A DNA stretch of 64,000 nucleotides from Gracilariopsis chorda (GCA_003194525.1 NBIV01000012.1:372001-436000), one strand, 5' to 3'. Positions 20,819 to 31,896 are shown, counted from the stretch's first letter. The notes: generated by a model not told the origin, from the sequence alone. Program-made: numbers and translations.

Positions 20819-23800
20819 GGCTGTGCACGAGCTGCAAGCGAGGTGGAAATTAGTGGGCGCAAAGTTGCGGAGTACGAGCACTTGTTACGAGAAGCTTAGC
20901 GGGACAGGAAGGAATCGCGTGACGGTGGTGGGGGCAAGCACACAGGCACTCTTTTGCGGGGAAGTACGACGCAGTTCGGCAAACAAATGCATACCCGAAA
21001 AGGAAACGAAGTTGCAACAAGGATGATATCTGCCGCGACTGATACGGGTGGTACAGTAGCTGAAGGCAATAAATGACGGTGATGGTGCGGTGGCAAGAAA
21101 AACGACAGCAGGGCGAGAGCGCGAATGTGTCGCTCGGAGCATCACTGGGAGACGCCCATGGCAGCGGCGTTTCTGGTGACAGCTGCGGTGCACTTTACTG
21201 GGAAACCCCTCGCCGGCTTGGGAACTTCTGGTGGCGATTCGACAGCGGTTGTGAGCGAATCGCCAGCAAATAGGCACGCACGGAACACGTGACACGGACC
21301 TGCACAGTCATTTGGGGCATTTTCAGCACGCGTCCAATAATATAGCATTATTACTCACCACCGCGTCCGCTTGCGGCGCCCAAAAGTCGAGAAAAACTGT
21401 CCTCTTTCGGGCAATGGATTTTGCACCGCCGCATAAAAGCTAACCCTTAGCCGTTACGGAATTATTCCGAGATTCAAACGCCCCTTTATGCACTCGCCAG
21501 TGAGCCAGAGCTACGATTCTGGCACGGACAAGTCAGCCTGTTCAGGGCTCCCCGGCTCAAATGGCTTCCCACCCGATTGTCCTGAGCCAGGCAGGTTGAA
21601 CTACGCTGTATTTCGGGCAGAGAAGGGTTGAGGGTTATACGGCGAAAGTTAACTCGCCGGCAAACACCCGGCTCAATAAATCCATTCCGCAGTTCAACGA
21701 TTCCCTCCACTGTATCCCCCGGCATGCCTTTAATACAAACAACCGCAAAAGCATCTGGCCAACAAAAAGATACGTCGCAACACTGAAACGGGCCGAAGCT
21801 TTCTGAGGCTGAGAAGTCCCCAAGTCAGCTTGTTCCAATGGTTAAAACGTTAGCTTATCTGCTTCCTCGCAAAATTAGCATCCCCTCGAGGTCAGAGTTT
21901 CACCACAGAAACACTATTGAATTTTTCTTTAACATGAAGAGCGTTTCGACATCTCGTTAACGCTTGCGTTAAAGAATCCCAACAGATTCAACAACACCAA
22001 CAGAAGCATTCCAATTGCTGAACATAACTCTAACTCTGCAGATAGCATTACAACTTCTTCACTAGACAACGTTTCTTTACAGCCAGAGCAGATAGCAACC
22101 CAACTGAACACTAGCAACTCTCTGAAGTCACAAGTCCCGACGTTAACATCCACAGACTGTCTTGTTCTTCCGCCATATGATTAGCTTTCTATACGTTTTG
22201 TTGCTGTTGTTTGTGAGCAGTCGAAGCCTAATTCCAACCTCGACGCACCAACTCTCTAAGAAGCTACTCTCTGCTGTGGAGGCCAAGTTCTCGAGGCAGA
22301 CCCAGTTGCGGATCCGTTTTGCTTCCTCCTGATTCCCATCAGCAGGAAGGTCGGCACCACGGGGGGCGGATTAATACAACACCCGAAGCTGGGGCAACTG
22401 GCGCTTCCCACGTGATCCCTCAGTGCAATACTAATCCAGGAACAAGCGGTCTGGGCACATACATCCGCCCTCACGTGGTGTGCCCGTCTTTGTCTCGAAG
22501 ATTTTCGAGATGAAGCGAAATGAGTTCGCAACTGGGTTTCTATCGGAGGCCGAAAACTATGAAAATGCTGTATACAATGAACTGCGGCTTTCAAACTTTC
22601 TAATTTTCCCAAGGAAAGAGAGCTTTTCGTGAAAGAAAACTCTACCACGTCCTCGAAATAAGGTGACATGCGCCCAAAACACAATACAATCCAAAAAGCT
22701 TGATGCCGCCGCTCCAGGGATGAGCGATTGCTCATACGGTGGGAACTTGCAATGGTTAAATTGCTAGCAATCTAACCCTTTACATTAAAAGAGGAAGTAA
22801 ACAGTAACATTTCATATATTACATGTCAGCTGTGGAACACATTCGTATCTCTTCGGCAGAGACTTCGCCACACTGACAATCGTCCAAAGTGAACCATGTA
22901 AGAGGATGAGTCTCTCACTGGGACAAAAAACATCGATTCCTGGCTTAGGGGAAGAACGCGGGATTTTCCAGGAGCCCTATCTAGTTTGACATCGCATAAG
23001 ATACCGTCGGTAGGCGCATAGAGACGGGAATATAAGAATACATAAATTTACTCCCTTGCAAAGAACAATAAAAGTGGAAAGATATAAACAAGATTTGAAG
23101 TAGATGGCTAGCCCTTTGCTGGGACCCTCGGGGCTTTCCTTGATACGGACTACTTGCATTCTTAACGAATAGTTCGTTCCAAGTCCTTCTGATTCATGTC
23201 TCTGAGTCTAGAGATGTAGATGAAGCTCTTCCAGATCAGAGTAGGATACGAGGATATGCTTCTATACCTTGTTGTACCTTGTAATACCTTGTAGCGACCC
23301 GGGAGGTCGTTAAACTCGCCCAAGCAACCGGTCAGCTTGCCAGTTGCCCTCGCGGACCTGGGTGAATAGTCTTGAAAAGTCACCCGCGTAACTGCACGTA
23401 CGCAGTCGGTCACGGGCCCGCTACCGGAAGAAGATCCAGCCGCTGTTTCCCTGAATTTTTCCCTCGAAGGAAGAGCTCCAAAGGAGCCTCTGGACGGGGG
23501 TTTTTTCCAGGGTTTTCTCGGAGGATCTACACTTGGATCAGACGCCGCAGCAGGTTACGCGCCGGTTCTTACCCCCGATCTTGCCGCTGAAATGAGGATT
23601 GGGCGGAAAGGATGTCGTCAATGGTTTCTTGGCGGCCAACGTGGTACATGCGAATCGCCTTGTCGTGGTGTGCCCCTTACCCGAGGACCTCTAGAGGTTG
23701 AATGAAATGGTGGAATGAAGAAGGCAACAGTCCTCGGAAACGAAACGATTCTGCGGTTGAACACGCCTAGACACCTAATGCATTCTTAGTATAGTAGTAA

Positions 23801-24327
23801 CCCAGTGTGTGTAGCACGACTCCGGGTTGTAGCTAATAGCTATCGTACGAAGAACGCGTTATAGGTTGTAGGGGTCCTTAGCAAACCCCCGGGCTAACAT
23901 AGAATTGATGTTACTCGTTCGTAAACAGAGAGAGAGAGAATACCTTGTAACCATTTCTCACATATTGCTCTTTATCCTCGACCGAGTTGGATTCTTCCTG
24001 AATTTCAATTATTTTAGCAAATACGTGCCATCTACGAAAGTAAAAGGGTCGACGGAGAACAGCAGTCTTGCACTTGAGCAAACGAATCTCCGATCTCGGC
24101 TTCTGTCGTTTAGTGGAAAACTTTCGCATGTACAATCCGCGACGTCTGAAAAGAAAGGAATCAATGAACATATCCTAGTACTCATTCCTCTTAGGGGGCA
24201 GGTGGTATTCCCCATATACAGCTCTGGCCTAACATTACTCGTTTCGCGTGGAAGCGCTACATCTACCCTTGCCGTGACCAGCTTCCACCTTTTCTCTTGT
24301 TATATCTCTGGTTCTGGCTTTCCTAAG
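20819..24327. other. Largest gene-poor region (3.5 kb)
   Basis: No recognisable gene. The longest frame, reverse 22256-22735 (159 codons from an ATG), has no domain and an unconvincing composition. An open frame continues upstream of the glycosyltransferase ATG (23905-24327) but carries no family sequence and probably represents its 5' leader. A 10-bp tandem repeat lies at 23265-23294. No transposase, reverse transcriptase, terminal repeat pair or tRNA was found, though a decayed element is possible. Confidence 0.4.
23265..23294. repeat. 10-bp tandem repeat, three copies
   Basis: TACCTTGTTG, TACCTTGTAA and TACCTTGTAG follow head to tail. Short and intergenic; likely slippage. Confidence 0.8.
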
Positions 24328-25929
24328 ATGGCGAAAAGTTTTCACAAGCATTCGAACTGGCTACCTCCGGGGACGAGGAACGCGAGCCAACAGTCTTTCA
24401 GAAGGTTTCTTAGGTGGGGGCGGAATGTTCTCTTGTATGACACAAGGACCATTTACGTTGTTCTTCTCATTATCTTCATGTTCTTTTTATGCGTTGCCCT
24501 TTGGCTACTGCCTTCTCCACCTGCGCTTTCAGATGCACTAGAACAAGACATCCATATTAGTTCTGGGTTTGCCGATCAATTTGAATCCTGTTATTCTACA
24601 GCTCCGCTCCAGTTAATCCAGTTTGATCGCTCCCAGTTTTCAGGCGGTTTATATTCTGGACGTGAACTCACAACGGATAAGCTGGATACGTTTTCCACGT
24701 TCTTTGAAAAGTATATCTTTCAACCTAACGTTGGTTCTGTCGGTGATTTGAGAGACCCTACAAAGGCTCTTGCCAAGGATATTCACGCCATATTGCGAAC
24801 ATCACAACAAGTATTGCGACAGCATACGGGCGACAGATCATTAATCATTCGTAATTATACGGTTGGGTACTCCCATCTGAACGCCCGGAGAGGATCTCGT
24901 TACATACTGCATCTTGTATCAACAAGCAGCACGAGAACATTTCGCCATGATACTGTTGCAATTAGGCGAACTTTGGATGGTAACTGCAGTATTTCACTGA
25001 GAGAGTCCCCGCCAGCTGTCTTTGACAAACCTATGTTCGTGGTTGTACCGTATTCGAAGCGGCCTACTCGTTTAGAGTGGTTTTTGGATCAGTTTGAGAA
25101 ACTGCACTCGGAGGAAGTGAATGCCAGACTTATTTTAGCACACTGCAACGAAGATGAATCCGATAGAAAGAATGTGGAGAAACTAGTGAGCAGGGCGAAG
25201 CGAAGGGATTATGTTCAAGTTTCTCGAATACCTTTTAAAAGAAACTCCACTTTCTCTAGAGCCGTGTGCATTCGAGAGGCTTTCAAAGGTGTTCCCGATA
25301 ATAATCTCGTTTTCATATCCGATATCGACATGTATATATACCCAAAGATGCTTGAGAGTTGCCGACTGAATTCTATCCAAGGCAGTCAAGTATACTTTCC
25401 TGTATTCTACAGCCTTTACCCAGGACAAGAACGAATAGAGAAGGGGAGTGGCTACTGGAGGACAACTTCGTATGGGATGAGCTGTATCTACAAGTCCGAT
25501 TTTGACGCCGTTGGAGCATACTATAAAGCGGAGGATCGCTTTGTTGGGTGGGGAGGAGAGGACTTGGTTCTCAGAGACGCGTTTTTGAACCATGCAAACT
25601 ATGAACTTTTTCGCGCAGTCGAACCAGCATTAAGACACAAATGGCACCCGAAAAACTGCGATAGAACTCTCTTATCGTACCAAGATTGCATCTCCATCAG
25701 ATTTCAGCAGCTTGGCGACCCAGTTTTCTTGGGCAAGGTCCTTATGGAGCGCGATATCGATGTTCAGAGTATTGTTGCTCAACATTTCGACGATGATACC
25801 ACTTTGGAAAGTACCTTCAACTCATCAAGTACAAGGCTAACCGACATTCGGCCACCTAACACTGTAAACGAAATGACTGAAGAAAGGCATGCGAATGTGC
25901 ACAGAACAACCAAAGATGAGCAGAACTAG
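24328..25929 (+). CDS. Type II Golgi glycosyltransferase, chondroitin-synthase-like (GT7-like)
   Basis: A 533-residue protein. The frame is open upstream without an ATG until this one, which gives the standard layout: a short basic cytosolic tail, one signal anchor (41-61, TIYVVLLIIFMFFLCVALWLL), a stem, then a C-terminal catalytic domain (about 225-480). Catalytic features are FVVVPYSKRPTRLEWFLDQF, a DxD metal site in FISDIDMYI (about 331-333) and the GT7-family loop VGWGGEDLVLRDAF (about 406-419), as in chondroitin N-acetylgalactosaminyltransferases and beta-1,4-galactosyltransferases. Red algae are known to hold such genes and they have been proposed to act in sulfated galactan synthesis. 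That role, and the donor sugar, are inference here. Single exon. The bacterial-type UDP-HexNAc dehydrogenase at 44 kb could feed related matrix sugars. Confidence 0.88.
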   Translation: MAKSFHKHSNWLPPGTRNASQQSFRRFLRWGRNVLLYDTRTIYVVLLIIFMFFLCVALWLLPSPPALSDALEQDIHISSGFADQFESCYSTAPLQLIQFDRSQFSGGLYSGRELTTDKLDTFSTFFEKYIFQPNVGSVGDLRDPTKALAKDIHAILRTSQQVLRQHTGDRSLIIRNYTVGYSHLNARRGSRYILHLVSTSSTRTFRHDTVAIRRTLDGNCSISLRESPPAVFDKPMFVVVPYSKRPTRLEWFLDQFEKLHSEEVNARLILAHCNEDESDRKNVEKLVSRAKRRDYVQVSRIPFKRNSTFSRAVCIREAFKGVPDNNLVFISDIDMYIYPKMLESCRLNSIQGSQVYFPVFYSLYPGQERIEKGSGYWRTTSYGMSCIYKSDFDAVGAYYKAEDRFVGWGGEDLVLRDAFLNHANYELFRAVEPALRHKWHPKNCDRTLLSYQDCISIRFQQLGDPVFLGKVLMERDIDVQSIVAQHFDDDTTLESTFNSSSTRLTDIRPPNTVNEMTEERHANVHRTTKDEQN

Positions 25930-26235
25930 AGTTTTGTGTGGTAGTCACAATGCAATTCTAATCTGCACTTCTTTACAGCTCACGAAACGATCAAATGCAA
26001 AGGGGAGACATGCAGTGAGAATGTTGAAGTTTGTCGAATTAGCCTCGCAGTGAGTTGTGTAGGAATTGCGTATTTTGGTTTTCAGGAGAGGAGAAGAACT
26101 TGCAAAACATGTCTTGAACCATTCGAAGAGCTACGTTGATACGGGGTTGAGTATTTATCAGGTAAGCTTCAGTTTTGACCCTGTCCAATGACACAAGTGT
26201 GTTAACAGTTCGAAGGAATAGCAAATCGGGCAACT
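25930..26235. other. Intergenic spacer
   Basis: Holds the 3' flank of the glycosyltransferase gene and the 5' flank of the next gene. A 64-codon reverse frame (26039-26233) without ATG is not supported as a gene. Confidence 0.4.
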
Positions 26236-27279
26236 ATGGGTTTTTTTATCAGTGACATTGATACACATAAGGACTGTACGTCGCAGGTATTGGTTGATGG
26301 CGCGTATCCATCTCTGGACGATCTGTTTCGAATACGAGATTATGCTCTTATTGAAGTATATCCATGCTATGGTACTTGTTGCAACCGAAGAGAAGATTCT
26401 GAGATACTTCTATCTCCGAACAAGCTTCGCATAGCAAAGTTCAACTCACAAACTCTACGTTTTCGGTATGAAGACAGTCGGAAAATCATAACCGAGAAAT
26501 GTGAGTCTTTACAATTGATGGCAAAGAAAGGTCTATGTTTTGACTCTCTCATTAAGTGTCGACTATCTCTTCACAGAACAACGAAGGTCCTTCAGGTTTC
26601 TTTATTTGTTGGTCGACGGGCTGCAGGCACGTTACTCTTCAGAGAGTCTCTTGAGAGTACTACATCTTTACGGAATGAAGGACGCGAGAACGGAAACTCA
26701 TCACCGAGTTCAACTAGTTGGTTTCTGGGGATTCCCAATTGTGGATTGATATGGGGCAAAAGTACAGCAGTTGGCATTCTCGCAATCACAACACCCTCCG
26801 CACAGGCATTTAATGACTGTAACCGAGGAATGCCAGGGCTAATTGGTAGACACGTATGGCCCGGTTTTGATCATGATGATGTCATCAGAGTTACAGAAAT
26901 TGTCTTGTGGTTCAGTGCAGCAGCTGTAGTAGGTTTCCAAGCAGTTTACAATGTCAACAATCGTCGTCGGGCAGGCCCTCGGCACCGGTTTAGCCGTAAG
27001 TTGAACTCAGTAACTGAAAGAAGGTTTCCATTACGGCAGCAAGAAACAATCATTGGCCTTTCAGCAAGAACCAACATTGATTCAAGGCTTCTGACTACAT
27101 TACGCTTCACAACGAATGAGGACCGTAGTTTTGGTATTGAATTAGGCCTACCGGTAGGATCGAACGAGACGTTTTCCCCTTTTATACGAATCCCAGGACA
27201 TGCTACCACATTTTCCTTCTACGGAGTTTTGGACGAAGGGCTTCAAAACCTAGGACTCGTGTTTAAGTTTTCGGTATAG
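26236..27279 (+). CDS. Unrecognised protein with thylakoid-type presequence and one membrane helix
   Basis: Not recognised. The frame gives 347 residues from ATG 26236, but a second ATG at 26518 (residue 95) may be the true start. From there the protein has a Ser/Thr/Arg-rich segment, then a hydrophobic run ending in an A-x-A site (STAVGILAITTPSAQA, about residues 178-193), the arrangement of a bipartite plastid-to-thylakoid-lumen presequence. The putative mature part starts FNDCNRGMPGLIGRHVWPGF, has one helix (VIRVTEIVLWFSAAAVVGFQ), a basic Arg patch, and about 90 residues of alternating beta-like sequence. A donor-like GTGAGT at about 26501 just upstream of the second ATG raises the option that the first 90 codons are intronic or leader. 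Plastid location is inferred from the presequence only. Confidence 0.6.
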   Translation: MGFFISDIDTHKDCTSQVLVDGAYPSLDDLFRIRDYALIEVYPCYGTCCNRREDSEILLSPNKLRIAKFNSQTLRFRYEDSRKIITEKCESLQLMAKKGLCFDSLIKCRLSLHRTTKVLQVSLFVGRRAAGTLLFRESLESTTSLRNEGRENGNSSPSSTSWFLGIPNCGLIWGKSTAVGILAITTPSAQAFNDCNRGMPGLIGRHVWPGFDHDDVIRVTEIVLWFSAAAVVGFQAVYNVNNRRRAGPRHRFSRKLNSVTERRFPLRQQETIIGLSARTNIDSRLLTTLRFTTNEDRSFGIELGLPVGSNETFSPFIRIPGHATTFSFYGVLDEGLQNLGLVFKFSV

Positions 27280-27483
27280 GACGGAAGTTTGTCACAATCT
27301 TCCATATCTACCGAGGGTACAAGGATATGCGAGACGCTGTACTGTATTGCATCGTCACACCTGGGGATCTGGCCGGTATTACTAACACATCCGCAGTACT
27401 GAGTCAGTACATGTTTGCAAAGCTACACACTGAATATTCCCGTGGAACATAATGAAGAAAACCTGGGTGAGGGTTGGAACTTT

Positions 27484-27540
27484 TAGGGATGCCTCAGATG
27501 TAGCCTTCTAACTTAGAAGGCTACATCTGAGGCATCCCTA
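27484..27540. repeat. Perfect 27-bp inverted repeat with 3-nt loop
   Basis: Arms 27484-27510 and 27514-27540 are exactly complementary around the loop ACT. The foldback begins TAGGGATGCC and ends GGCATCCCTA, so both ends finish in TA. It lies 205 bp downstream of a stop codon. Options are a tiny foldback element (with TA target duplication), an RNA hairpin or a 3'-end signal. No other copy was seen in the window. Confidence 0.95.
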
Positions 27541-28266
27541 CCCTTTCTCGTAATTGTATTGCATTGTAATCTATGGGCTCAAGACGCCGTTATTGCTATG
27601 TCTATGTAGAACTACTCCTTTAATCGTAATTTTCAATCCTAAGGAATGGCCGTTGTCTAACTTTACTGCACACGCTCGTTCTTGTTCGTTCCGTTATACA
27701 AGGGAACACTTGGCCGCGAGTGCTCGTGTTTTGCGAACGACAAATCTAAACGGAGCAAAATGAGTTTATAGTCGGGTTTCTCATCGAGACAACAAACTTC
27801 CGCCCTGCTTTCTCTGTATTTGACTTTGCAATGTGATGTGTTCTGCGGGCTAACGTTCGCCTCATTGCGGCATCGTGGGAGAGCCAGCCTTCTTAGTCTT
27901 TACCTTTGTATTGGAATGCAATACCTCCCTTTTACAAGCTCAAGAAGCTTTGCTGTACATGTCTAATGGCAGAGATTATCCATATCACCCAACTCTCTGA
28001 GAGAACGACCTCTAGTGGACTAAAAAAAGAACGGCGAAGCCAGGACTATAGAAGGGACGCATGCAAAGGTAGCGCTTCATAACTTTTGAGGGCTGAGCTC
28101 ATATTCCCTGGGTAGATAAGCGGTGAGATTAGCTTCTAACACGTTTACAGGACTCGAACGAACAACGCTTAAGAATATGTACTCTGAACGGCTAATCCTT
28201 TAACCCTCTACCACGGGTAAGAGTCAGCTTCTACAGCAGACCTGGTTCTTCTTCAAAATAGTCTAG

Positions 28267-28488
28267 TCAGACCAGATATATCAAGAGAATCATGATGATC
28301 ATAATCACGGGAATGATGCTCATAAGAGAGAGCAATACACAATGATTGAGTTGCATTCCACAGTAAAGGTGGCTAAACCTGAACGCTTTAGGTAGAGAAT
28401 CCAACTCGCCGTTACATGAATCACCGTATTTGTGTTGCTGCAGAGGTACAGTCGAACAGTGACATGCACAACAACTTTTCAAAATCAT
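28267..28488 (-). CDS. Doubtful small ORF with C-terminal hydrophobic anchor
   Basis: A 73-codon ATG frame. The first 45 residues contain six Cys, and the last 24 form a hydrophobic run reaching the C-terminus (SIIPVIMIIMILLIYLV), like a tail anchor. No family recognised, and no neighbouring exon was found. It lies downstream of the channel gene on the same strand. It may be chance. Confidence 0.2.
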   Translation of the reverse strand: MILKSCCACHCSTVPLQQHKYGDSCNGELDSLPKAFRFSHLYCGMQLNHCVLLSLMSIIPVIMIIMILLIYLV

Positions 28489-28609
28489 GGCTCTTCACGA
28501 GATCATCGGTCCTATTACCATCGTCCGACGCCGAACGACAACGGTTAATCCAATTACCCAGAAGCACTGAACGCTCCAAGAGATGAATGTGGTACGACGT
28601 ATCGCTGCT

Positions 28610-31600
28610 CTACATATCTGTGGTTTCGAAACGAACTCTTGCAGGTCGGCGCCCTACGCTGAGTGCGGAATCTTGCCAAGATACTTCCATCGTGATGTCG
28701 TCCATGGCTCGAAGTTCAGTTACATCTGTTAGAAAATCAGATGGAGCAAGAGAAGAAGTCTCATCAGTGCCCGGGGTCAAGACTATTAGGAGGTCATCTG
28801 GGTGCCATCCACGCCTCACATCCTTGTTGGGCGGATTGAGCATCACGTCGGTATACCGAACCATGGTTTGACTATCAGTCTCAGACTGGACAACTTCACG
28901 AACCAGATACCCCATGACTATAGTACCAACATCTCTGCCTCGTGCCATCAGTTCAAAGAAGCTGACGCGTTCATTAGATGAAACTTCCACGTACGTTTCT
29001 ACACTCTCCAGGGTAATTTCCGAATCATATGGGTCGAACAGAGTGTTCAAAACTCGATTCACTGATCTGTCTTCCGAAACCATTGCTACAGCTTTCGAAA
29101 TTAATTCGCTGCTTGCAACGACGGCGTCAATGGCATTTACCATTGAAAGCATAGCCCGAGATCGAGAGTCGACAATTTCTCCTACAATAACTCCACGAGT
29201 AGCCGATGACTCAACGGGGTTCTTAGAGCCCAGAAAACGTTGGCTCTTTGCCCTGGCAAGTCCACTGGATACTCCCTTCCCGGTGTTAGTGAGAGTGTTA
29301 TGGCTGAAGCTTCGAGGGCCATCGGCATTCTTTCCCATTTGAAGGTTAAGCTTGCGGGAGCTATGAGTTTCCGTGTTTTTGTTCTCCGTGCTCCGTCGAG
29401 TTATAATGTCCTGTATCATCATTACAACCGTTATGACTCTTGCGTCAGCCCCATCTGCGTTTCCACTCTTTCCCAGAAGGTTAGAATCTGAAGACCTCTT
29501 GGCGTTTGTCCTCGCTTTTGAAACGCTCGGCAAATCGGAGCCTCCGACAATAACACTCGTGAACGATTCTAGAGGCAACTGAGCAAGAACATTGCGCCGA
29601 CAAGCCCCAACGTGATGAACAACTTTCACTTTGCTTGTGTTGTTTTCCCATCCCCGCAACCTAAGCTCGCTTTCGCGCTGTTCCACCGGCATTTCACTCA
29701 AAATCCAGAATTCTGATCCCAGAGGAGCAACGGCAGAGAAGACTTGAAGCATGTTACCCATATCAAACCTCCATCCGCAGTACAGGACTCTTTCAACATC
29801 GTTCCCGTAGAGGTCTCTACTTTCAATTCGTGAAAGTGAAAGTGAGGGATTGCAAGCCCACGTCTTTGAAAAGTTTTGGATGGCATCAAGACCTCCTTGG
29901 CAGATGTCTACATATCTGTAACCATTCGAGGTGTTTCTGTCCGGGACCTTTTCTCGGATGAGTGGATGCGTTATAGATGCGCAGTATGTGTCATCGTCTT
30001 CGGCCAGAACGATTATTTCATCTCCTTCTTCGATAACATAGAAATCATGAGGATTTAAGAGCAACTCCCCATTTGCTGTCTTCACTCCTGTGAAATGGAA
30101 TATCAATGAAAGAGTTCAGCGCAAAGATGCTGTCAGCAATTTCTTTCCTTAGCCTATGGCACAAGAATTTTGCAGAAGCGATTGTACATACCTAGTGGGA
30201 TTCCGTCCTCAAAGCTTCATGATAGAATTGGTAATAGCGGAATGATGCACGTTAGGGTTGGTTGTGTTGCGATGTATTCTCATCGTACGATTTGACCAAC
30301 TTACCATAATAGAACGTCCTTGAAGCAAAGGCCGCGCAAGATTCCCCATTGGCCTGAATACGTTTCGCATCCATCAAACCCAAGCTACCATCATGGCATC
30401 ATCATGATGTTACGAAAATGATTGTGCACGAAGCAAAGAATATGTTAGATACGATCGAGACACCACGGTACATCGGCGTGGTTTGGAAAAAACTTACCAA
30501 ATCTTGCCATACGTCTGCAACAAGGGGGTTTCGTGCCGCCTGGAGCATAAGCCGTCCGACGACATCATGGGCCAGAACAGGTTCCACGAGCTCAGGACAG
30601 ATTGACTTCATAATTGCGGCGTTTTCTGTGTCCATGACTTCAATTACTATGCGTGAAGGTCTAATGCTTCCTATCGACTTCTTGGAGGCCTTCTTCCTCT
30701 TAGATTCGTATATAGTTTTCTCCCTTTCCATGGCAGCTACAATGCTCAGCAGTATTTGAAGTGAGCGGGCATCGGTAGCTTCTGCGTCGTGTTCATCGTC
30801 ACCGAGAATAATGATAGACTTCGCACGGAAAAATGACACTTTCTTCAGGTCATGATGTGACAGAGGAGATCCATATCGACAAACAACTCTCGTTCCGACT
30901 TTCGCAAAGCTAAACTCACACTGAGCGATATCGTTCTCCATGTCTTCTTTCTCGCGCTGGTCGCTGAGGCACACGATGACATTGCCGCCTGCGCTTTGTC
31001 CGGCCTTTGCCAATTGAGTCATTACTGATAACCACTTTACAGACCACCCTATTATTAAGGTATGTCCCTCTTCCTGATGTATCAGATATTTCATGAAGTC
31101 AACTTTTGTCAGTGGCATTAGGTCAATCGGATGCGAGGGGAAAATATGCTAAAGTTAGACGTACCGTGACAGAACTTTCTCCCTTTCTAAGGCTGTCGTA
31201 TTTCGTTTGCACAGCGTCTGAAATTATTGACAACAGAAGAGCAGTGAGAACAAGTCCTCCGACGTTTGTGCACACGGCCAACAGTCTTAAAGAAGGACTC
31301 GTGGAATTGATAAATCCCCAGTCTAAACCAGATCCAAGAGCTGCGGCCCATAGAGAGTCTACCCATGGTTCGTTTGCCATCCAGCTTATCATCGTTCCCG
31401 AGGTAAGTATCAGGCACCATGTTACACCGAGGAGAAACAGGCCTTTGGCATACCTATGTAGAAGGATCACAAGAAGATGTTAGATATTACGAAATATGTA
31501 TGTCAACGTTTCTTTCTTCGAAAGAAGCACTGCTACTTACGAGTTTGTTGACATCCAATAATCGATGTAGTACAAAGTTTTCTCTCTGAATGTTGGCCCG

Positions 31601-31896
31601 TGATGGGATCGCCTAGATTTATAAGCTTTGTAAGTTGTTCCAAGGATTTCCATCGCCCCAAGGAAAACCTTCAGCTTTTTCAAGCATAGAAAGAAGGCAC
31701 TCATGATTATGGCCTTCAAAGTTCCATAGTAGATAAGCGTCAAGAAGACGAGAACATATCCAAGGACACGAGGGAATTTGTTGGGAAGACTGGTACTGGC
31801 TTCTGATGTCGTTATACTCCCTGTTCTGTGCAAATGCTTCGATAATATGCGACGATTTCGTGCTCGGCGACGGGTTCTGACTCTTGCACCCAGCAT
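28610..31896 (-). CDS. CASTOR/POLLUX-family ion channel with RCK domains, six exons
   Basis: Exons (5' to 3') are 31896-31541, 31453-31165, 31073-30498, 30384-30305, 30214-30192 and 30087-28610, giving 933 residues in one continuous frame. Introns of 87, 91, 113, 90 and 104 nt are GT..AG, most with CTAAC. The fifth exon is only 23 nt. Joins restore family blocks: YDSLRKGESSV-TEEGHTLIIGW, VWQDL-LGFDG, GLCFKDVLL-CFEDGIPLG-VKTANGELLLNP. Two membrane regions flank the pore, followed by RCK domains (IIGWSVKWLSVMTQLA; EEGDEIIVLAEDDDTY). Plant CASTOR/POLLUX act in the nuclear envelope in symbiotic Ca2+ signalling; the related PEC1/PEC2 act in plastid envelopes. The filter region reads AALGSGLDWGFIN instead of the plant A-D-A/S-G form, so ion selectivity may differ. 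The frame is open above the first ATG, so a 5' exon is possible. Confidence 0.93.

Larger units (their letters stand above)
27280..28609. other. Intergenic region with a perfect foldback
   Basis: No long gene. Contains the 27-bp foldback at 27484-27540, a degenerate tRNA-like stretch near 28145-28225 (reverse) that does not fold properly, and a small reverse frame at 28267-28488. It is the common 3' flank of the unknown plastid gene and the channel gene. Confidence 0.45.

Noticed and set aside
22256-22735. 159-codon reverse ORF with ATG
   Set aside because: No domain, signal or helix pattern and odd composition; length alone is not enough in a 64-kb window. Kept only as part of the gene-poor region.
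23905-24327. 141-codon N-terminal extension of the glycosyltransferase frame
   Set aside because: It has no ATG, and the standard type II membrane topology begins at the ATG at 24328.
28145-28225. tRNA-like stretch on the reverse strand (GTGGTAGAGGGTTAAAGG ... TTCGAGTCC)
   Set aside because: T-stem bases do not pair, the anticodon stem is weak and no matching 5' acceptor strand exists. At best a decayed tRNA; a permuted or intron-bearing form was tried without success.
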